Under the pieces are notes generated by a model. The model saw nothing but the letters and a program-made list of their open reading frames with translations. It did not search any database and was not told the DNA's origin. A stretch of 64,000 bases of DNA. Origin: Achromobacter sp. AONIH1. Its GTDB lineage: Bacteria; Pseudomonadota; Gammaproteobacteria; Burkholderiales; Burkholderiaceae_B. The stretch covers positions 992,001-1,056,000 of the forward strand of contig NZ_CP026124.1 of the NCBI RefSeq assembly GCF_002902905.1, in the 5' to 3' direction. A program made the translations under genes and the position numbers. Below, one piece after another: positions 52,725 through 62,364 of the stretch; the stretch's first letter is position 1; each line of letters opens with the position of its first letter.

Positions 52725-54077
52725 TCACTTCCCAATACAAAAACTGGAAAAAATCTCCCCCAGCAAATCATCGCTGGTGAACTTCCCCGTGATCCCCGAC
52801 AAGCTGTCATGCGCCAGCCGCAATTCCTCGGCGAACAGATCCAGCACCCGATCATCCTGCTTCGCATGCTCGCCCGCCAGCGCCAAATGCTCGGCCGCCG
52901 CCTGCAACGCATGCAGATGCCGCTCGCGCGCCAGCCACGGCGACTCCGCGCCCGGATTCCACCCCGCGATCTTCAGCAGCTCCGCGCGCAGCGCGTCCAG
53001 CCCCAGTCCGCGCTTGGCCGAGATGCCCAGCTCGCCCGGCCCGGCGGAAAAAGCTGTGGATAACAGATCCACCTTGTTGAACACCTTCAGCATCGGCGTG
53101 CGCGGCGGCAGGCGGGCGGTGATCTGGGCGTCGAGTTCGTCGCCGGGCTGGGTGGCGTCCTGCAGGTGCAGGATGAGGTCGGCGCGTTCGATTTCCTGCC
53201 AGCTGCGGGCGATGCCGATGCTTTCCACCGTGTCCTCGGTTTCGCGCAGGCCGGCGGTGTCGACGATGTGCAGCGGCACGCCGTCGATATGGATTTCCTG
53301 CACCACCTTGTCGCGCGTGGTGCCGGCGATGGGCGTGACGATGGCGATGTCGTCGCCGGCCAGCGCGTTGAGCAGGCTGGACTTGCCGACGTTGGGCTGG
53401 CCGGCCAGCACCACGTGCAGGCCTTCGCGCAGGATCACGCCCTGGCGGGCCTGGGCGATCAGGCGGCCGAGGTCGGCGGCCAGCGCGTCCAACGTCGGGC
53501 GGGCCTGGTATTTTTCAAGGAAGTCGATTTCCTCTTCGGGGAAATCCAGTGTGGCCTCGACCAGCATGCGCAGGTGGATGATGCGGTCGGACAGGTCGTT
53601 GACGCGGGCCGAGAATTCGCCCGACAGCGAGGCCATGGCGCCGCGCGCGGCGGCCACCGAGGACGCGTCGATCAGGTCGGCCACGGCCTCGGCCTGGGCC
53701 AGGTCCATGCGGTCGTTGAGGAAGGCGCGGCGGGTGAACTCGCCGGGCTCGGCCAGGCGCAGGCCCTGGTCGCGGCCGGCGGCCAGGCAGCTGTCGAGCA
53801 CGCGGCGCAGCACGGCGGGACCGCCGTGGCCCTGCAGCTCTAGCACGTCCTCGCCGGTATAGGAATGCGGGGCGCGGAAGTACAGCGCGATGCCTTCGTC
53901 GAGCAGCTCGCCGTCCATCGATTTGAACGGCAGGTAGTGCGCGTGGCGCGGCGTGAGGTCGCGCTGGAACAATTTGCGCACCAATCCGGACAGATCCGCA
54001 CCGGAAACGCGCACGACGCCGATGCCGCCCCTTCCTGGTGCGGTGGCGATGGCGGCGATGGGGGCGTGGACTGACAT
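52725..54077 (-). CDS. mnmE: tRNA uridine-5-carboxymethylaminomethyl GTPase MnmE (TrmE)
   Basis: MnmE is the G-domain partner of MnmG in cmnm5U34 synthesis. The 450-residue protein begins [20 protein letters not shown]. It has the formyl-THF-binding N-domain, the G-domain with P-loop [13 protein letters not shown] (G2), DTAG (G3) and NKVD (G4), and the C-terminal FCIGK whose Cys is catalytic. The start at 54077 is chosen from the conserved N-terminus. Upstream lies a peptide ABC operon rather than yidC. Its 3' end resembles the integration site used by islands such as SGI1. Confidence 0.96.
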   Translation of the reverse strand: MSVHAPIAAIATAPGRGGIGVVRVSGADLSGLVRKLFQRDLTPRHAHYLPFKSMDGELLDEGIALYFRAPHSYTGEDVLELQGHGGPAVLRRVLDSCLAAGRDQGLRLAEPGEFTRRAFLNDRMDLAQAEAVADLIDASSVAAARGAMASLSGEFSARVNDLSDRIIHLRMLVEATLDFPEEEIDFLEKYQARPTLDALAADLGRLIAQARQGVILREGLHVVLAGQPNVGKSSLLNALAGDDIAIVTPIAGTTRDKVVQEIHIDGVPLHIVDTAGLRETEDTVESIGIARSWQEIERADLILHLQDATQPGDELDAQITARLPPRTPMLKVFNKVDLLSTAFSAGPGELGISAKRGLGLDALRAELLKIAGWNPGAESPWLARERHLHALQAAAEHLALAGEHAKQDDRVLDLFAEELRLAHDSLSGITGKFTSDDLLGEIFSSFCIGK

Positions 54078-54198
54078 GTCGAAATCAATAGTGCGAGGCG
54101 ATAACAATAAGGGAATATAACTGTTGCGCGAGCGCTTGGTTGCTGGTTAATGTGCCCGGCTAGAGGTTCAAAACCCGAAACAATCCTGGGAGATCACG

Positions 54199-55785
54199 AT
54201 GGCATCTCGGTTTTCGCGTGTATTGGCCTGCGGCAGTGCCGCGGTGGTGTTGGCGTTCGGCGCCTGTAGCGCGGCCATGGCGCGCGATCTGGTGATCGCG
54301 CTCAAGACCGAGCCGTCTTCGATGGATCCGCAATACCACGCGCTGACGCCAAATACGCAGATCTCCCAGACCATCTTCGACACGCTGGTCGCCACCGACG
54401 CGCAGTTGAAGCCGGTGCCGGCGCTGGCCGAGTCCTGGACCGTGGATGGCAAGGTCTGGACCTTCAAGCTGCGTCCCGGCGTGAAGTTCTCGGACGGTAC
54501 TCCCTTCACCGCCGAGGACGTGGTCTTCACCTATGACCGCGTGCCCAAGGTGCCGAACAGCCCCTCGCCCTTCACGCTGTACCTGGGTTCGGTCGCCAAG
54601 ACCGAGGCCGTCGATCCGATGACGCTGCGCATCACCACCAAGGACGTGGCGCCGAACCTGCTGGTGAACCTGGCGCAGCTGCCCATCATGTCGAAGAAGG
54701 CCGCCTCCGGGCCGGCCGCCGAGGGCAAGACCACCACCGAGCTGAACAGCGGCGACGGCCTGGTGGGCACCGGCCCCTACAAGTTCGTGTCCTGGAAGCG
54801 CGGCGCCGAGTTCGTGCTGGCGCGCAATGACAGCTATTGGGGCAAGAAGCCCGAGTGGGACAAGGTGATCTACCGCCCGATCAGCAATCCCGCCGCGCGC
54901 GTGGCCGCGCTGCTGGCCGGCGACGTGGACATGATCGAGGATCCCCCCACCGACGACCTGCCCAAGCTCAAGGGCGACAAGAAGCTCTACGTCGAGGAAA
55001 CCCCCTCGGTGCGCGTGGTGTACGTGGCGCTGGACCAGCATGCCGAGCCCTCGCCCGGCGTGCAGGGCACGGACAAGAACCCGATGAAGGACAAGCGCGT
55101 GCGCGAGGCGCTGTCGCTGGCGATCAATCGCGACGCGCTGGTCGAGCGCGTGATGGGCGGCGTGGCGCTGCCCGCTGGCAACCTGCTGCCCTACCCCATG
55201 TCCGGGTCGAGCAAAGAGCATTCCAAGGCGCCCAAGGCCGATGTGGAAAAGGCCAAGGCGCTGCTCAAGGAAGCCGGCTATCCCAACGGCTTCTCGATCA
55301 CGCTGGGCTCGCCCTCGGGCCGCTACGTGAACGACTCCAAGGTGGCGCAGGCGATCGCGTCCATGTGGACGCGCATCGGCGTGAAGACCAGCGTGGACGC
55401 GATGGCGCCGCCGGTGTTCTTCAAGAACCGCGATTCCTATGCGTTCTCGGCCTATCTGGCGGGCTGGTCGGTGACCAGCGGCGAGATGTCCAATGCGCTG
55501 ACCGCGCTGTTGGTGACGCGCAATCCGGAAGCGGGTCTGGGCACCACCAACCGCAGCCGCTACTCCAACCCCAAGATGGATGAGCTGGTGAAGGAAGCCT
55601 CGTCCACCATGGATGATGCCAAGCGCGCCGACCTGCTTGCGCGCGCCAGCAACATCGCCATGGACGACTACGCGATGTTGCCGGTGCACTTCGAGCTGTC
55701 GGTGTGGGCCATGAAGGGCGACATCCGCTACCAGGGCCGGCCCGACCAGGTCACCCTCGCGCAGTTCGCCACCCTGAAGAAGTAA
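54199..55785 (+). CDS. Peptide ABC transporter substrate-binding protein (SBP_bac_5)
   Basis: The 528-residue periplasmic protein has a signal peptide (MASRFSRVLACGSAAVVLAF, cleavage near AMA-RD at 29). The family-5 motifs LIALKTEPSSMDPQYH-like start, VTPALAESWTV and WTFKLRPGVKFSDGTPFTAEDV, with GTGPYKFVSWKRG, are all seen. It binds peptides or related ligands for the DppB-C-D-F type genes that follow. GGGAG precedes the ATG. It is first in the operon. Confidence 0.9.
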   Translation: MASRFSRVLACGSAAVVLAFGACSAAMARDLVIALKTEPSSMDPQYHALTPNTQISQTIFDTLVATDAQLKPVPALAESWTVDGKVWTFKLRPGVKFSDGTPFTAEDVVFTYDRVPKVPNSPSPFTLYLGSVAKTEAVDPMTLRITTKDVAPNLLVNLAQLPIMSKKAASGPAAEGKTTTELNSGDGLVGTGPYKFVSWKRGAEFVLARNDSYWGKKPEWDKVIYRPISNPAARVAALLAGDVDMIEDPPTDDLPKLKGDKKLYVEETPSVRVVYVALDQHAEPSPGVQGTDKNPMKDKRVREALSLAINRDALVERVMGGVALPAGNLLPYPMSGSSKEHSKAPKADVEKAKALLKEAGYPNGFSITLGSPSGRYVNDSKVAQAIASMWTRIGVKTSVDAMAPPVFFKNRDSYAFSAYLAGWSVTSGEMSNALTALLVTRNPEAGLGTTNRSRYSNPKMDELVKEASSTMDDAKRADLLARASNIAMDDYAMLPVHFELSVWAMKGDIRYQGRPDQVTLAQFATLKK

Positions 55786-55807
55786 CGCGCATAGCGGGCG
55801 GTTTCAC

Positions 55808-56782
55808 GTGCTGGCGACTATCGTAAGAAGGCTGTTGCAGACTGTCGTGGTCATGCTGGTGATGTCGGCGCTGGTGTTCGCCGGCATCTACATGGTGGGC
55901 GATCCGGTGTCGATGCTGGCCAGTCCGGAGGCCACCGAGGCCCAGCGCGCGGCGATCCGCGCGTCGCTGGGCCTGGACCTGCCATTGTGGCGGCAATACC
56001 TGATCTTCATGGGTCAGGCGGTGCGCGGCGACTTCGGCAACAGCTTCCTGACCGGCGAGCCGGCCATGCGCCTGATCCTGGAGCGCATGCCTGCCACGGT
56101 GGAGCTGGCCTCGGTGGCCATGCTGCTGTCGGTGCTGATCGGCGTGCCGCTGGGCATCCTGGCGGGCCTGAAGCCGCGCGCGCCCGGCTCGCGCGCCATC
56201 ATGACGGGCTCGGTGCTGGGCTTCTCGCTGCCGAACTTCTGGGTCGGGCTGATGCTCATCATGGTGTTCGCCGTGATGCTGGGCTGGGTGCCGGCCGGCG
56301 GGCGCGGGCAGACCGTCAGCATCGGCTCGCTGCAGCTCAGCGTGCTGACGCTGGACGGCTGGGCCAGCCTGGCGCTGCCCGCGGCCACCATCGCCTTCGC
56401 CAAGTGCGCCATGATCATCCGCGTGACGCGCGCCGCCACGCGCGAGGCCCTGCCCATGGACTACATCAAGTTCGCGCGCGCCAAGGGCCTGTCAGAGCGC
56501 CGCGTGCTGGGCGTGCACCTGCTCAAGAACATCCTGATCCCCGTGGTGACGGTGGCCGGCCTGGAGTTCGGCCAGGTCATGGCCTTCGCGGTGGTCACCG
56601 AGACCGTGTTTTCCTGGCCGGGCATGGGCAAGCTGCTGATCGATTCCATCATCAACCTGGACCGTCCGGTGGTGGTGGCGTATCTGCTCCTGATTGTGTT
56701 CTTCCTGGTCATGCTCAACCTTGTGGTGGACATCATCTACACGGTGCTGGATCCCCGCGTCAGACAGGACGGCCGCCGATGA
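55808..56782 (+). CDS. Peptide ABC transporter permease (DppB type)
   Basis: The 324-residue protein has six membrane helices and starts with a GTG. It shows IRASLGLDLPLWRQYLIF and GDFGNSFLTGEP. The EAA loop is EALPMDYIKFARAKGLSERRVLGVH. It pairs with the next gene, whose ATG overlaps its stop (ATGA). The GTG is chosen since the frame opens 22 bp after the binding-protein stop. Confidence 0.9.
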   Translation: MLATIVRRLLQTVVVMLVMSALVFAGIYMVGDPVSMLASPEATEAQRAAIRASLGLDLPLWRQYLIFMGQAVRGDFGNSFLTGEPAMRLILERMPATVELASVAMLLSVLIGVPLGILAGLKPRAPGSRAIMTGSVLGFSLPNFWVGLMLIMVFAVMLGWVPAGGRGQTVSIGSLQLSVLTLDGWASLALPAATIAFAKCAMIIRVTRAATREALPMDYIKFARAKGLSERRVLGVHLLKNILIPVVTVAGLEFGQVMAFAVVTETVFSWPGMGKLLIDSIINLDRPVVVAYLLLIVFFLVMLNLVVDIIYTVLDPRVRQDGRR

Positions 56783-57696
56783 CCACGCCCGCCATTGCCA
56801 GCGCGCCCGCCGCGCGCCCCGAACAGACGCCCTGGCGCCGCTTCGTGTCGGATTTCTGCGCCAGCAAGCTGGCCCTGCTGGGCCTGGTGATGCTGGTCGT
56901 GATCGTGGGCGCGGCGCTGCTGGCGCCGTGGATCGCGCCGCAGAATCCCTATGACCTGGCCGCGCTGGACATCATGGATTCCAAGCTCAGGCCCGGCAGC
57001 GCAAGCGGCGACGGCGCCATGCGCTACTGGCTGGGCACCGACGGGCTGGCGCGCGACCTCTTGTCGGCCATCCTGTACGGCATGCGCACCAGCCTGCTGG
57101 TGGCGGCCGTGTCGGTGCTGGCCGCCTTCGGCATCGGCGCGACGGTGGGGTTGATCGCGGCCTATTTCGGCGGCCGCATCGACGCGCTGCTGATGCGTAT
57201 CGTCGACATCCAGCTGTCCTTCCCGGCCATCCTGGTGGCGCTGATGCTGCTGGCGATCCTGGGCAAGGGCGTGGACAAGGTGATCATCGCGCTCATCGTG
57301 GTGCAGTGGGCGTATTTCGCGCGGGCGGCGCGCGGCGCGGCGCTGGTCGAGCGCGGCAAGGAATACGTCGAGGCCGCGCGCTGCATGTCGCTGGGCTGGG
57401 GGCGCGTGCTGTTCCGCCATGTGCTGCCCAACTGCATGCCGCCCCTGATCGTCATCGCCACCATCGACCTGGCGCACGCCATCGCGCTGGAGGCCACGCT
57501 GTCCTTCCTGGGCGTGGGCGTGCCGGTGTCCGAGCCCTCGCTGGGCATGCTGATCTACAACGGCTTCGAGTACCTGCTGTCCGGGCAGTACTGGATTTCC
57601 TTCTTCCCCGGCATCGCGCTGGCGCTGGCCATCATCGCCATCAACCTGGTGGGCGACCACCTGCGCGATGTGCTCAACCCGCGCAACGCGGACTAG
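56779..57696 (+). CDS. Peptide ABC transporter permease (DppC type)
   Basis: The 305-residue protein has six helices, with the DppC N-terminal segment (WRRFVSDFCASKLALLGLVM), LGTDGLARDLLSAILYGMRTS and the EAA loop KEYVEAARCMSLGWGRVLFRH. The ATG at 56779 overlaps the dppB-type stop; a longer frame upstream is a shadow. Confidence 0.9.
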   Translation: MTTPAIASAPAARPEQTPWRRFVSDFCASKLALLGLVMLVVIVGAALLAPWIAPQNPYDLAALDIMDSKLRPGSASGDGAMRYWLGTDGLARDLLSAILYGMRTSLLVAAVSVLAAFGIGATVGLIAAYFGGRIDALLMRIVDIQLSFPAILVALMLLAILGKGVDKVIIALIVVQWAYFARAARGAALVERGKEYVEAARCMSLGWGRVLFRHVLPNCMPPLIVIATIDLAHAIALEATLSFLGVGVPVSEPSLGMLIYNGFEYLLSGQYWISFFPGIALALAIIAINLVGDHLRDVLNPRNAD

Positions 57697-57705
57697 GGGA
57701 AGGCG

Positions 57706-58716
57706 ATGCAGGAAAACCTTGTGGACAAGTCGCCGGCGGCGTCCGGACCCGTGCTCGACGTGCGCGGCCTGAAGACGCATTTCTTCACGCGCAACGGCGT
57801 GGTCCGGGCCGTGGACGGCGTGGACCTGCATCTGGCGGCCGGCGAGATACTGGGCCTGGTGGGCGAGTCCGGCTCGGGCAAGAGCATCACCGGCTTCTCG
57901 CTGATGGGCCTGCTGGACGAGCCGGGCCGCATCGTCGACGGCAGCATCCGCTTCAACGGCGAGGAGCTGCGCGGCGCGGCGCCGGCCCGCTGGCGCCAAC
58001 TGCGGGGGCGCGACATCGCGATGATCTTCCAGGATCCGATGATGACGCTGAACCCGGTGCTGCGCGTGGACACGCAGATGATCGAGGCGGTGCAGGCGCA
58101 TGGCGGCGCATCGCGCGACCAGGCGCGCAAGCGCGCATTGGAAACGCTGGCCATGGTCGGCATACCCGCGCCCGAGGAACGGCTGCGCGCCTATCCGCAC
58201 CAGCTGTCCGGCGGCATGCGCCAGCGCGTGGCCATCGCCATCGCGCTGCTGAATTCGCCGCGGCTCATCATCGCCGACGAGCCCACCACGGCGCTGGACG
58301 TGACCATCCAGGGGCAGATCCTGTTCGAGGTGCAGAAGCTGTGCCAGGACACCGGCACGGCGCTGATCTGGATCACCCACGATCTGGCCGTGGTGGCCGG
58401 GCTGGCCGACCGCGTGGCTGTGATGTACGCGGGCCGCGTGGTGGAGACCGGCACGACCGAGGCCGTCATCAGCCATCCCATGCACCCTTACACGCACGGC
58501 CTGATCGCATCGATTCCCACGCCGGAATCGCGCGGGCGGCCATTGGAACCGATACCGGGCATGACCCCTTCGCTGCTCAACCTGCCGCAAGGCTGCGCGT
58601 TCCGGGGCCGCTGCCCGCGCGCGAGCGACGCCTGTCTGGCCGAGCCCCAGCCGCAGGAAATCCGTCCCGGCCAATGGGTGCGCTGCTGGCACGCGGGAGC
58701 GCGCGATGACGCATGA
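57706..58716 (+). CDS. Peptide ABC transporter ATP-binding protein (DppD type)
   Basis: The 336-residue ATPase has Walker A GESGSGKS (53-60), the Q-loop [11 protein letters not shown] and signature [14 protein letters not shown]. Walker [12 protein letters not shown] and the H-loop WITHDL follow, plus the C-terminal oligopeptide motif [14 protein letters not shown] with Cys residues seen in DppD/OppD proteins. It works as a heterodimer with the next gene, overlapping it by 11 bp. Confidence 0.92.
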   Translation: MQENLVDKSPAASGPVLDVRGLKTHFFTRNGVVRAVDGVDLHLAAGEILGLVGESGSGKSITGFSLMGLLDEPGRIVDGSIRFNGEELRGAAPARWRQLRGRDIAMIFQDPMMTLNPVLRVDTQMIEAVQAHGGASRDQARKRALETLAMVGIPAPEERLRAYPHQLSGGMRQRVAIAIALLNSPRLIIADEPTTALDVTIQGQILFEVQKLCQDTGTALIWITHDLAVVAGLADRVAVMYAGRVVETGTTEAVISHPMHPYTHGLIASIPTPESRGRPLEPIPGMTPSLLNLPQGCAFRGRCPRASDACLAEPQPQEIRPGQWVRCWHAGARDDA

Positions 58717-59740
58717 CGCTACGACGCCCATCCTGTCGCTGCGCGGCGTCGAGCTGCGCTTCGTGCAGCCGGTGGACCTGGCCGGCCGCATCGCCAACCT
58801 GCTGGGCGCGGGCCTGAAGACGCAGGTCGTGCACGCGGTGGCCGGCGTGGACCTGGATGTGATGCCGGGCGAGGTCATCGGCATCGTGGGCGAGTCGGGC
58901 TGCGGCAAGTCCACGCTGGGCCGCATCGTCTCGGGCATCCTGCCGCCCAGCGCGGGCGAGCTGCGCTATCGCGGCAAGCCGGTGCAGGGCCTGCCGGGCC
59001 CGGAACGGCGCGCCTACGAGCTGGGCGTGCAGATGATCTTCCAGGATCCCTATGCCTCGTTGAACCCGCGCATGCGGGTGCGCGAGATCATCGGCGAGGC
59101 GCCGGTGGCGCACAAGCTGGTGGCCGCGCGCGACAAGGCCGATTACGTGGCCGGGCTGATGCGCCAGGTCGGGCTGGACCCAGGCTATGCGCAGCGTTAT
59201 CCGCACCAGTTCTCGGGCGGCCAGCGCCAGCGCATTGGCATCGCGCGCGCGCTGGCGCTCAAGCCCTCCGTCATCGTCTGCGACGAGGCGGTGGCGGCGC
59301 TGGACGTGTCGATCCAGGCGCAGGTGCTGAACCTGTTCGAGCGGCTGCGCGGCGAGCTGGACCTGACGTACCTGTTCATCAGCCACAACCTCAGCGTGGT
59401 CAGCCACATCTCGGACCGCGTGGCCATCATGTACCTGGGCCGCGTGGTCGAGCTGGCGCCCACCGACGAGATCTTCCAGCGCGCCAATCATCCGTACACG
59501 CAGGCGCTGCTGAAGGAACTGCCGACGCTGACGCCGGGCCGGCGCGCCTACCGGCCGATCAAGGGCGAGCTGCCGTCGCCGCTGGATCCGCCGACCGGCT
59601 GCGCCTTCCATCCGCGCTGTCCGCAGGCCATGCCGCGCTGCAAGACCGAAAGGCCCTTGCTGCGCGCGATCGCGCCGGGGCATGTCAGCGCCTGTCATCT
59701 GAACGATGAAGGGGCCGCGCCGGCCAGCGCCAGTGGTTGA
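58706..59740 (+). CDS. Peptide ABC transporter ATP-binding protein (DppF type)
   Basis: The 344-residue ATPase has Walker A GESGCGKST (62-70), MIFQDPYASLNPRM, signature FSGGQRQRIGIARAL and Walker B VIVCDEAVAALD. The H-loop is FISHNLSVV, and the C-terminal GCAFHPRCPQAMPRCK is DppF-like. The Walker B reads DEAVAALD rather than DEPTSALD, a variant of the D-loop context. It completes the binding-protein/BCDF operon. Confidence 0.92.
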   Translation: MTHDATTPILSLRGVELRFVQPVDLAGRIANLLGAGLKTQVVHAVAGVDLDVMPGEVIGIVGESGCGKSTLGRIVSGILPPSAGELRYRGKPVQGLPGPERRAYELGVQMIFQDPYASLNPRMRVREIIGEAPVAHKLVAARDKADYVAGLMRQVGLDPGYAQRYPHQFSGGQRQRIGIARALALKPSVIVCDEAVAALDVSIQAQVLNLFERLRGELDLTYLFISHNLSVVSHISDRVAIMYLGRVVELAPTDEIFQRANHPYTQALLKELPTLTPGRRAYRPIKGELPSPLDPPTGCAFHPRCPQAMPRCKTERPLLRAIAPGHVSACHLNDEGAAPASASG

Positions 59741-59948
59741 TGCCTGGCGATGAACGAAGGCCGTCGATGGGCAGTCATTGATCGGCGGCCTGCGTTGGAG
59801 GCCGGCTGATCGTGGCTGAAATCCCGGGGTTTTCCCGGAAACACGCTCTCTTGCCGTGGCGTGCCGTGCTACACCTGAAAGATCTCCGCCCTTGGCTTAT
59901 CCACAGCCTTGTTCTATTTTTTTCCGTCTGAATCCGCTGGATCCCGCC

Positions 59949-61151
59949 ATGAAGACCATCGCCGAAATCGAACGCGCGCATCCCGAACTCACCGCGCTGC
60001 GCCGCGACATCCACGCCCATCCCGAACTCGCCTTCCAGGAAACGCGCACGTCCACGCTGGTGGCCGAAAAGCTGCGCGGCTGGGGCCTGGAAGTCCACAC
60101 GGGCCTGGGGAAAACCGGCGTCGTCGGCATCCTGCGCGCCGGCAGCGGCAAGAAGACCGTGGGCCTGCGCGCCGACATGGACGCGTTGCCCATGCCCGAG
60201 CACAACCGCTTCGCGCACCGGTCCACCATCAGCGGCCGCATGCACGGCTGCGGCCATGACGGGCACACCGCCATGCTGCTGGGCGCGGCGCAGTACCTGT
60301 CCACGCACCGCGACTTCGACGGCACCGTGGTGTTCATCTTCCAGCCGGCCGAGGAAGGCGGCAACGCCGGCGCGCGCGCCATGATGCAGGACGGCCTGTT
60401 CGACCGCTTTCCCTGTGATGCCGTGTTCGGCATCCACAACATGCCGGGCATGCCGGTGAACCAGTTCGGCTTTCGCGCCGGCCCGACGATGGCGTCGAGC
60501 AACCGCTGGGACATCGTGATCAAGGGCGTGGGCGGCCACGCGGCACAGCCGCATGCCTCGGTGGATCCGATCATCGTCGCGGCCGACATGGTGCATGCCT
60601 TGCAGACCGTGATCTCGCGCAGCAAGAACCCGTTGGAACAGGCGGTGCTGTCGATCACGCAGATCCACGCCGGCGACGCCTACAACGTGATCCCGGGCGA
60701 GGCCGTGCTGCGCGGCACGGTGCGCACGTACTCGGTGGAAACGCTGGACAAGATCGAGGCCGACATGCGCCGCATCGCCACCACGCTGCCGCAGGTCTAT
60801 GGCGGCACCGGCGAGCTGGATTTCGTGCGCGCCTATCCGCCGCTGGTGAACTGGGAACAGGAAACCGCCTTCGCCGCGCAGGTGGCCGAGAACGCGTTCG
60901 GCGCCGAGCACGTGCTGCGCGACATGCCGCCCTTCATGGGCGCCGAGGACTTCTCGTTCTTCCTGGAGAAAGTGCCGGGCGCCTATCTGTTCCTGGGCAA
61001 TGGCGATGGCGACCATCGCATGGAAAGCTATCACGGCATGGGTCCGTGCCAGCTGCACAACCCGAACTACGATTTCAACGACGCGCTGCTGCCGGTGGGC
61101 GCCACGTACTGGGTCAAGCTGGTTCAGGCCTACCTGCCTGTGGAAAAGTAG
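59949..61151 (+). CDS. M20 family amidohydrolase (hippurate/amino-acid amidohydrolase type)
   Basis: The 400-residue metallo-enzyme has LRRDIHAHPELAFQETRTS, the metal site MHGCGHDGHTAMLLGAA and FIFQPAEEGGNAGARAM. VGGHAAQPHASVDP and the C-terminal MGAEDFSFFLEKVPGA also fit. These M20D enzymes cleave N-acyl amino acids, hippurate or indole-acetyl-amino acids. It lies 208 bp after the dpp-type operon, so it may hydrolyse the imported peptide or N-acyl ligand. A DnaA-box sequence at 59897-59905 precedes it. Confidence 0.88.
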   Translation: MKTIAEIERAHPELTALRRDIHAHPELAFQETRTSTLVAEKLRGWGLEVHTGLGKTGVVGILRAGSGKKTVGLRADMDALPMPEHNRFAHRSTISGRMHGCGHDGHTAMLLGAAQYLSTHRDFDGTVVFIFQPAEEGGNAGARAMMQDGLFDRFPCDAVFGIHNMPGMPVNQFGFRAGPTMASSNRWDIVIKGVGGHAAQPHASVDPIIVAADMVHALQTVISRSKNPLEQAVLSITQIHAGDAYNVIPGEAVLRGTVRTYSVETLDKIEADMRRIATTLPQVYGGTGELDFVRAYPPLVNWEQETAFAAQVAENAFGAEHVLRDMPPFMGAEDFSFFLEKVPGAYLFLGNGDGDHRMESYHGMGPCQLHNPNYDFNDALLPVGATYWVKLVQAYLPVEK

Positions 61152-61203
61152 CGGGTGGCGGCTTTCATGCCGATTTTTCACTAGCTTATAAGTTGTCCAC
61201 ATG

Positions 61204-61238
61204 AAGGCGCGGCGTTCCCATAGCGGACGCCGCGCCTT
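61204..61238 (+). terminator. Strong hairpin after the M20 gene
   Basis: AAGGCGCGGCGT (61204-61215) pairs perfectly with ACGCCGCGCCTT (61227-61238) around 11 bases. Only TTATG follows, so the T-tract is poor. It separates the M20 gene from the TauD-like gene. A TTGTCCACA box (61193-61201) abuts it. Confidence 0.55.
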
Positions 61239-61381
61239 ATGACGCCAGGCTTTGTTCAAACGCCAATATCTTCGTTTGCGTTGCAAGGCCGGCTTTTCAT
61301 AATCGATTGTTCCTGGTCCCGGCGCATCGCCGGGCCGCCCCAATCCGGTCCGGCGATTCGCCGGACGCCCAGGAGCGATCG

Positions 61382-62299
61382 ATGCCCCAAAGCAATGCCC
61401 TGCTGCGCGATGTGGACGCGCAAGCGGAACCGCAAGCCGCCCAGCCGCAAGCCTTCGAGCTGCGCCCGCTGCCGGGTCCGCTGGGCGCCGAGATCATTGG
61501 CCTGGACCTGTCGCGCGAACTGACGCGCGAGGATTTTTCCCGCATCCATCAGGCGCACCTGGACCATCATCTGCTGGTGTTCCGCGATCAGCGCATCACG
61601 CCGCGCCAGCACATCGATTTCAGCCGCCGCTTCGGCCCGCTGATGATTCATGTGCTGCATCAGTTCCACCTGCCCGGCCATCCCGAGATCCTGACCGTCT
61701 CCAACATCATCGAGAACGGCAAGCCGGTGGGCCTGGGCGACGCCGGCAAGTACTGGCATTCGGATATCTCGTACAAGGCGCTGCCCAGCCTGGGTTCGCT
61801 GCTGCACGCGCAGGAGCTGCCGTCCGAAGGCGGCGACACGCTGTTCGCCAACATGCACCTGGCCTACGACACGCTGCCCGAGGCGCTGCGCAATGCGATT
61901 GAAGGCCGCCGCGCCGTGCACTCCTACCTGGCCAAGTACGGTCAACTGCAAAAGGAAGGCAACTGGCGTCCGGACCTGAGCGCGCAACAGGTGGCGCAAG
62001 TGCAGGAAGTCTCGCATCCGGTGGTGCGCACGCATCCGGAGAACGGCCGCCGCGCGCTGTTCGTGAGCGAAGGCTTCACCACCCGCATCGAAGGCCTGCC
62101 GCAGGACGAAAGCGACGCCTTGCTGGCCGAGCTGTACGCGCACAGCGTGCGTCCCGAGCATGTCTATCGCCATCACTGGCGCGAGCATGATCTGGTGTTC
62201 TGGGACAACCGCTCGCTGATCCATCTGGCCGGCGGCACGCCCGACCATCTGCGCCGCAAGCTGTACCGCACCACCATCGAGGGCGACGCGCCGTTCTGA
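61382..62299 (+). CDS. TauD/TfdA-family Fe(II)/2-oxoglutarate dioxygenase
   Basis: The 305-residue enzyme has the HxD iron motif WHSDISY (His126, Asp128), the distal His in WDNRSLIHLA (about 275-284) and the 2-oxoglutarate Arg in RRKLYRTT. Family members oxidise taurine, alkyl sulfonates or 2,4-D. The ATG at 61382 has AGGAG six bases upstream; an upstream in-frame start has none. A sulfonate/nitrate-type ABC transporter follows, so an organosulfur or related uptake-and-oxidation module is likely; the ligand is inference. Confidence 0.88.
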   Translation: MPQSNALLRDVDAQAEPQAAQPQAFELRPLPGPLGAEIIGLDLSRELTREDFSRIHQAHLDHHLLVFRDQRITPRQHIDFSRRFGPLMIHVLHQFHLPGHPEILTVSNIIENGKPVGLGDAGKYWHSDISYKALPSLGSLLHAQELPSEGGDTLFANMHLAYDTLPEALRNAIEGRRAVHSYLAKYGQLQKEGNWRPDLSAQQVAQVQEVSHPVVRTHPENGRRALFVSEGFTTRIEGLPQDESDALLAELYAHSVRPEHVYRHHWREHDLVFWDNRSLIHLAGGTPDHLRRKLYRTTIEGDAPF

Positions 62300-62364
62300 G
62301 CGCGCCCGCGCATCGTCAGAATCCACGCCCCGCACAGCACCACGACTTATCCACAAGGAACACC

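Noticed and set aside
52725..52760. Second copy of the mnmE attB-like sequence that would bound an island
   Set aside because: No other TGTATTGGGAAG-type copy was found by eye in the window, so island boundaries cannot be claimed.
55801..55810. GTTTCACGTG before the permease gene as a parS
   Set aside because: Only a half-site; the right half (CTGGCGA) does not match the palindrome.
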